In this document: in pieces, positions 57,750 through 64,000 of the stretch | How positions within the stretch are numbered: the first letter of the stretch is position 1 | How the letters are laid out: every line of letters starts with the position of its first letter | Source of the DNA: Membranipora membranacea | Taxonomy: Eukaryota > Bryozoa > Gymnolaemata > Cheilostomatida > Membraniporidae | Assembly: GCA_914767715.1 (NCBI GenBank) | Contig: OU612066.1 | Location: 25,954,283-26,018,282, forward strand | Direction: 5' to 3' | DNA: 64,000 nt | Notes under the pieces: model-generated | Seen by the model: only the letters and a program-made list of their open reading frames with translations | Database searches by the model: none | What the model was told of the DNA's origin: nothing | Position numbers and translations under genes: made by a program

Positions 57750-57755
57750 TTTATT
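57750..57755 (-). terminator. Poly(A) signal of the minus-strand gene at 57.8 kb
   Basis: AATAAA on the minus strand, 57 nt after the stop at 57812. Confidence 0.5.
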
Positions 57756-57811
57756 TGGGCTATAAGTAAACAAGAATAAAATGGGCGCAGCCAGATAATT
57801 AACTTCACAAT

Positions 57812-58053
57812 CTACTGTGATTTGACCGCAAACCATGTTTGATGTTGCATGTGTGCAATAGTCATTGGCTGCACACTTGCCCAATCATATTGCTCCCTGC
57901 GCCAACATTTCAGTCTAGCAGAGGGAAGACGGGCTGGACATCCCTCATCAATAGCTATAATCAATCTTTCATATAGTCCACTGTGAGCGGACAAATTAGA
58001 ATATGATTGGTGGAATAAATGGGCTAGCCTTAGAAAGAGATATGTTTCAAAAA
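57812..58053 (-). CDS. Last exon of an unrecognised minus-strand gene
   Basis: After a good acceptor (ctgcag at 58054-58059) a frame of 79 residues runs to a TAG with an AATAAA signal downstream. The residues (FETYLFLRLAHLFHQSY, GLYERLIIAIDEGCPARLP, then CWRREQYDW) have a protein-like composition, unlike the low-complexity frames around it. I do not recognise the family, and the upstream exons could not be placed. The same frame stays open to 58156 but enters a poly-G (minus) tract, so the acceptor at 58054 is preferred. Confidence 0.35.
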
Positions 58054-58341
58054 CTGCAGCTTGATCCAGCAGACAGCCAGATGATGAGTGGAAATTGACT
58101 GGACTTTTTGATGCAATCTGTACAACACACATCCCCCCCCCCCCCCTCTTAAGCATTTAAAAGACAGAATTTGTCTCTGAAAAAAACAGCTAAGAATAAC
58201 AATCAATACAACCACTCGCTTGGCAATATTGGCCCAGTCTGAGACAATATGTTACCATACCTGGTTCAAGTGATCAGCCCTGCCGAGGTATCCACTGTGC
58301 AGCATGCAAGCCAATCTTGCCCTCTCCTGTCAATCTATTAG

Positions 58342-58690
58342 ATGATTTTCGTTCGTCAGTCCAACGGTAGCATCGGAAAAAATCTGTTCCAGTCAATCTT
58401 CGGATTTTTTCCATCCATGATTGATTGGTATTATTTAGCGGACAGAAGTTTCCCATCTGACGCAAACCTATGCAGTCTTGATTTGGATCTGGGCAAACAT
58501 GCTTTCAAACACCCAACCTCCACCTGGAATTGCAGCAGGGAGTTATCTAATCAGCAGACTGGAGCAAGTCACTGTTGTCCCCAAACCTTTATACAGTGTG
58601 ACTGCACACAAATTGCCATGGACAATGGAAAGAGGCATCAAAATGATCTGAACCAATGTTTTGAGGGTATCCTGATTTGCACTTTAGTGG
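58342..58690 (+). CDS. Candidate internal exon, Cys-rich, unrecognised
   Basis: An open frame is bounded by an acceptor-like ctattag before 58342 and a donor gtaaga after 58690. It contains seven cysteines in its second half (NLCSLDLD, STWNCSRELS, GASHCCPQTFIQCDCTQIA). No signal peptide or known domain is visible and no partner exon was found. It could equally be chance. Confidence 0.25.
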
Positions 58691-58722
58691 GTAAGATTAT
58701 CAGGCGAGGCTCAAATAGGTAA

Positions 58723-61680
58723 AACTGACAGAGCTGGGCATCAGACAGAGACCCTACCTGGAGAAAGGGGATATGCTCAATATACTTTAAGGTTAATTAA
58801 ATGCTAGATTTTCATGTCACCATACATTAAATTTACAAGAGGAATTATATATATAGTGTTCCAGTTTTTTATTCAATTAAGATATACTGATAGCAGGTTC
58901 TAGATTGAAAAATGTGATAAATTTATCCGAGGAGTTAAAGTAAAGACATCCAAGGAGTTGTCTTTAACTCCTTGATTTATCTAAATTTAAATTCGTAAAT
59001 ATTAAAATTCAACATATAGTTTCATATTCTAAAGAGAAGGTAGCTTTCGAACAAAACTTGCCTACCCTGATTTACATGGGCGAATTTTCATGGAAGGCTC
59101 CCAATGATTTCTGTTTTGAGAGTGGAACACAAAAATGCAACACAGATTATGACCCGGGACACCCAACTACAGATCAACAGCGGTACGATTCCACCGCACC
59201 TGGTTTAATATCTTCCTAAACATTTTTTATCTTTGGAGAATCCTTTGGTTAAAGAAGATGAAGCGTATTGGCACCTCTTAGTTATGGTTTTGGTTGTGCC
59301 CAGTTTGATAACTTTTGAAGGAGGGAAGGAAAGCTTTATTTGACAAAATTGTTTTGTTAGTGGTGACCTTTGCATGACAATGACATATCACATTTATTTA
59401 TATAACGGCCCCCTCTCGCTTATATTACACTTATATGATCCAAGAAGCTCTAATAAGAGAATAAACACCATTAGCAAGAAATGATGCCAACTCTTGTCTA
59501 CCAATTTTTACAGAGGTAAGGTCTTTTGGTTGTGAAATATTGCCATCTTTTAAATATCTCCACTCTGAAAAAAAAAAGATGCCATTGGTATTTGTTTATT
59601 TGACATTGAGATCGATGGGCATTACCATATCAATGTGATGTTAGTAGTAACTGTTTTGTAAGTTTTGAGGTTGCAACTAATCGGTATTTTTTGTGAATTT
59701 ATTTACTGTAATCTGAAGTTGTTTTCCCCTGATCTAAATTCAAAAACTATGTAATAAAATTGCAGAAAATTGGGTAGGATTACATGAATGATCTCTCTAA
59801 CTCCATTGCTTTTGTAAGTGTGGTCCTTATGATCGATCAATTGTTAATTTTCTTCTCCGAATGACCTACTTGAAATTTATTCTAGGGATATTTTACTCCC
59901 TGAAGAGAAAATACCTGTTACGTTAGGTGTAATGATGGACTATCATATTGAATAGGGTTTTTCATATTTTAGTTGTGTTGTGTTGTATGGGTCACGTAGT
60001 TTATGACCCTAGGATATCAAATATATTGTGTCTGACGTAGCGAAACTGTAAAATTGAAAAAGTAGTTTCCATTTAATTGTGGTTAAAAACAGGTGATATA
60101 ATGGGGTATTAAAACAGTTTTCAGCCATAACACGGCTATTAATGATGGCGAACCGGCGCAAAAATTGTACATCAACTAATTCTGGCATTAATTTTTTACA
60201 TTTGGCATGGAGATGGCAGCGTTTTTGGTAATTAGCTGGTCATTGTGCTACATTACCATGACCATTTCGATCAGCATGAAAAACTCGACCGGACAAAATT
60301 GACAAACCCTATCACAAAATTTCGTAAATGAAGTTGTATTTCATGCGACCATTTGCATAGGCTGCCACCTCACTATACGTTAAAATACTGCGCCCAGTAT
60401 CCAGTGGTCACGTAAGAAAATGTCATCTTACAATATAGCCTCAGAAATAGATACAGTTTTTTTTGTCACCCCCTGCCTGCAGAGATAGCTGTAACTTTTA
60501 CAGCTGTAGTGACTTATTTCCACAAGGTGTCATTAAGCGAAATGTTTGATGTATAATATAATAACGCATAATAATCCCACCGAAATCATAGTAGTTACAT
60601 ATTAAATATTTCTGTCTATTTCATTTCAAGATAAATGTGTAGAGCAGAATCAAATTATAATATTATAAGATTATCGCATTTGGCTTTTGATTCATAGACA
60701 GGGATCACAAATATACGGATTCATTCACAATAACATGCTTGTGGTATAGCCGTCTGTTGATTATCGTTTGTAGGATAGTTATCACCATGAATAATCATGT
60801 GACCACAGTAATTTACACGGGTAGGTAATAGATGGCAGGTCATAAATTAAATTTGTTCAGAGGGGCTGGAGATGAATGTTTGTTGTAACTCTGAGCTTTA
60901 TCTCCGCCAAGTTTAACTCTACCATTACCCTAATAACATGTCATGGTGGCCCAACATGACTTCTGAACTGTTGCGTAGGTTTACATTGATGGTAAGGTGA
61001 TAAAGAGTTTTCCAAGTCAAGCAGTTTTTACCATCATGCTTCTGTGGCACACTATTGAGTTATTGATGCAGAAATTGTTTGGTTCCACTCAGACACATTA
61101 TCGGAGCAAGTGATTATAGAAATATAAACACCGACAGTAACCAACTACGGAGCCGTTGACATCAGTTTAATAGGTATATATCAAATCTATACTAGTGTCA
61201 GCAGCTGTGCAGTGAGTTATACTTGGTGTCTAACCCATTCCCTCTGGCCTGCGGTCCAGTTCAGTGCTCTACACTGCTGGTACTGTTATAATACAAATAA
61301 AATAACCGTACAATCAGAAGTAAAATGCTTCTTCTTCCAACTTGGTTCTTGGTTGCTCAAGCACATCCTGCCAAGGGTAGAGGTCGCCTACTGCGTTATA
61401 AACAATTTTGTTGATTTTTTTTTGTATAAATGTGTTTCTGTTATTTTAACACCGCTGAGACATACCTTGTGAGTCAAACCAACAAATTTTTTTTTATTTC
61501 TCGTTTTAATTTGATTTAAAATCTATGTCTGGTTTTGAAAGGTAACTGATAAAAAATAATATTGTGTGAGAAAATGTGAGAGAAAAATGTATACACCATG
61601 ATGATTACATAAACTCAGCCTGAACTGAGATATATGTGTATGTAACTGTAGGTCTATCATGTATTTATATATGCTTTACA
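58723..61680. other. Intergenic, no gene seen
   Basis: About 3 kb of AT-rich sequence. Only a small hairpin (aggagttaaag and its complement, about 58928-58973) stands out. The frame 61212-61472 is unsupported. Confidence 0.45.
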
Positions 61681-61689
61681 ATGCTTTCG

Positions 61690-62140
61690 CGAGAATACAA
61701 CATTTGGTATGGGTTGACTTTGTCTCCTCTGACATATATATACTTTTATTGGCATAAGCGTCATTTGTTGAGAAAGATTTTGGGAAAAAGCCAAAAAAAT
61801 AACTTTAAAAAAAAAACAAAGCAATAATTATTCAAACAAAAACGGAATAAAACAATTTAGACTGTTTTGGTATGTCATTGAAAGTGGAAGCATCTCATAG
61901 TTCAGGTAGTTTGTCTGGAAGTCTAGCTCACAGACTAATTGTAAATGGTGTTTATGAATCTTGTTACGCTGAGTGAAAGATCAGTATATGTAATATAACA
62001 GATAATGACGATATTAGTTTAAACATTCTGTTAGTAGCCTCCTGTATAACCCTAGTAGTCATCTGATTGTTGAGTCCCTTACGAGTGTACTCAAGCCCAA
62101 CTGATGTAAAGGTTATGTACCAGAGCTTCTACACACTAAA
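61690..62140 (-). pseudogene. Isolated relic of GNAT exon 4
   Basis: The plus strand matches the exon 4 region of the GNAT copies (catttggtatgggttgactt at 61705; ctcatagttcaggtagt; cttgttacgctgagtgaaag; cctcctgtataaccctagta; ccttacgagtgtactcaagc). It is interrupted by about 150 bp near 61735-61890, plus a further insertion near 61981-62003. No exons 1-3 are found upstream. It resembles copy A more than B or C at acgagtgtactcaagcccaac. Confidence 0.75.
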
Positions 62141-62399
62141 AAAACAAAAACACCACTTTGATGATATAAATGGGAATAATTAAACACATCAAATTTTTAA
62201 CTAATTAATCATTAATGATTACTTTATTATTATCGATCTCAATACATTGAAAGTGTATATAATTCATCTGATTTACAATAATAAAATATTTAAAGATAAA
62301 ATTTGTCTTGTAGGCATGCATGCAGAATGTTTGCTTTGCTTACCCTGTAGCATTTCAGCTTGGTTAACTCATGAGACTTCACATCTGTCAACATGATCT

Positions 62400-62740
62400 G
62401 AGAAGGTGAGATGTGGGTCAATTATTCCAAGGAGTTGGAAAGTTCTTATATCATCTATGCATCGTTCATTTATCTCGGTCGGTGGTGTTGTCGGTGGCGT
62501 CTTTAGATTCAATGTCACAGTTTTTGTTTTCGTAGTGTTCATAGTGAGTCCAATGGTTTCACTCCATAGATAAATGTCAGCGGCTGATGCTTGCAGGGAG
62601 TATACATTTTATTTTGAGATTGTTGAGTAAGCAGTTGTATTGTCTGCATATTTAATCAACAAACACATTCCATAATACAGGGCCAAGAAGGTTCCCTTTT
62701 GGAACACCAATGTTCACTGGTTTCGAAACCGACCCTAAAT
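62400..62740 (-). pseudogene. LINE reverse-transcriptase relic
   Basis: The minus strand gives, across stops and shifts, IGVPKGNLLGPVLWNVFVD, then KYADNTTAYSTISK and a WSETIGLTMNTTKTKTVTL segment, ending near TFQLLGI. This is the palm-to-thumb order of CR1/L2 reverse transcriptases, with the catalytic ADD already changed to ADN. Confidence 0.6.
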
Positions 62741-64000
62741 TTTACTCCTTACTAATATGACAAGGCCGAATTCCAACCTATGAGTTCTGCCTTGCCTGAG
62801 CTGTTCCCTTTCAAACATTATATTCCTATTGAGGGTTAACCAGGTAATGGATTATTAGTCGCACACACCTCCCCCCCCCCTCCCAGTTTTCTTGTTTATA
62901 AAAAAATACTGAGTTTTTTACACCTAAAGAGCTCATTTTTTCTAAAGCAATGTGACAACGCTCAGTTGTTTAATGCAGTACTGTGTTATGCTTTGTAATT
63001 TTACTAACTTTTAACAAGGCCTTTGATACTCATATTTGGTAGTTGTCTTATCTCGGCTCAGGCATTGTCAAATACCGGCGGCGGTCACCTATTCACGAGA
63101 TATTCCCAATACTACAATCAAAATAACTGAAAAGATTCTAGACGTCTTTCCCTCAATTCCTACCATCTCGCCCAAAAAACTGCTGAGGTAATTGTATTTG
63201 TCAGTGTATGAAAAGTGATTTGAGTTCATGTGAGGTTTGTTAGGATCGAGCCAATTTTTCCCTTTTTGAGGTAAAGAGGCCAAATTTCCACCTATAAAGT
63301 TCTTTCCCTTCTCATGCTGTTGCCCATTAACATACTGCATTCACTTTCACCATCGTATTCCCTTACTTATTAGTGGTCAATCAGGAAATAGCGTATTAGT
63401 CACCGCCCTCTTTAAAGGGTCCCCAGTTATCTTCTTGATCTTTGAATACAATTTACAACTTTCACTATGAACTTTTGGCATGGGTTTCAATGCAAATACA
63501 GCAAGCCTGTTGATGATTAAAAATGACTTTGGTGGCGTGTACCATGAGCTGTTAATGGGTAATGGTATCAACAAACAACTGAAGCAAAAAGAATCGGATG
63601 GCCCTGTTCGTTCAAATTGTTGTGTTGAATTACCTTTGTCTAAACATTCAACTGTGTTACCGGAGATTTTTCGAGCGATCTGATGAGACCATACTTTTGC
63701 AAAGCCTTATACAAGCCATAAAGGAGTCAGATGGGTCCTTTTGCTGTAAAAACACAATGCAGTCGCACAATTGATCTACTTATTCGGTAATCAAAAAATT
63801 GACCTATATGCTGAAAGAAAAATGTTTCCGAAAATCTAAATTTGTATTACAATTAAAAATTATGTAACAATATATTTAAATATAAAAACCTGATTGATCA
63901 CAATGGAATTCAGTTTTAGGAAGAGAGGTTTCATAAAATATGCAGCTATTTTGTTTTCACAAAAAGAATCCACAAATATATCGTTTCTTTTTATTTCAAT
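62741..64000. other. Intergenic with a weak direct repeat, no gene seen
   Basis: Segments near 62760-62890 and 63270-63430 share degraded blocks (aaggccgaattccaacctat versus gaggccaaatttccacctat; tattagtcgca versus tattagtcacc), about 520 bp apart. The frames at 63089-63340, 63377-63574 and 63480-63683 show no domain. Confidence 0.4.

Noticed and set aside
1-64000. CRISPR arrays, operons, rRNA, phage or viral genes
   Set aside because: No regularly spaced short repeats, no co-directional intronless gene runs and no capsid, envelope or integrase-type motifs were seen; all retroelement signals are non-LTR.

Overview
The window reads as metazoan, most likely a marine invertebrate. It is AT-rich and intron-rich, with several introns of only 55-56 bp, and is dense in non-LTR retrotransposon fragments and non-autonomous DNA transposons. 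A tyrosine-rich receptor tail and the tiny introns would suit a demosponge, but that is inference. Nothing bacterial or viral, no CRISPR array and no rRNA was seen.

Region 1 (1-21.9 kb) is a tandem array of a ~5.8 kb unit: unit 1 (diverged, TE-riddled, to 7650), unit 2 (7651-13461), unit 3 (13462-21021) and a truncated unit 4 (21022-~21855). Units 1-3 each carry on the minus strand a four-exon GNAT-fold N-acetyltransferase. Copies 2 and 3 are intact (228 aa); copy 1 has a one-base deletion in exon 3. Unit-specific insertions (a TA-flanked foldback, two MITEs carrying tRNA-like cassettes, a 5' LINE fragment, a 1.36 kb TTAA-flanked palindrome) date events relative to the duplications. A lone exon-4 relic lies at 61.7-62.1 kb.

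Region 2 (22-31.2 kb) has a second TTAA foldback, a six-exon minus-strand gene for a single-pass receptor with NHL-type repeats and a tyrosine-motif tail (23304-26238, disrupted by one frameshift and one stop), and a complete three-exon plus-strand Reeler-domain secreted protein (28665-31151). The Reeler gene has a TATA box, an apparently duplicated promoter, and a LINE fragment plus a duplicated in-frame splice acceptor in intron 1.

Region 3 (31.2-38.6 kb) is gene-poor, with LINE fragments, tRNA-like SINE remnants and a degenerate short repeat.

Region 4 (38.6-50.3 kb) holds exons of a large adhesion/Methuselah-like GPCR: signal peptide, repeated Cys-rich ectodomain modules with a somatomedin-B-like motif, and a class-B-like 7TM domain. 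It has several single-base lesions. Two related TTAA-flanked elements sit in opposite orientation directly at exon edges, an arrangement that suggests introner-like behaviour.

Region 5 (50.6-64 kb) has a ~340 bp satellite-like array, LINE remnants, a two-exon gene for a 76-residue secreted peptide (TATA box, intron, poly(A) signal all visible), a 1.27 kb TIR element, the last exon of an unrecognised minus-strand gene, and otherwise no supported genes.

All splice structures are inferred from consensus sites, reading-frame phase and paralogue comparison by eye; no search or alignment was run.
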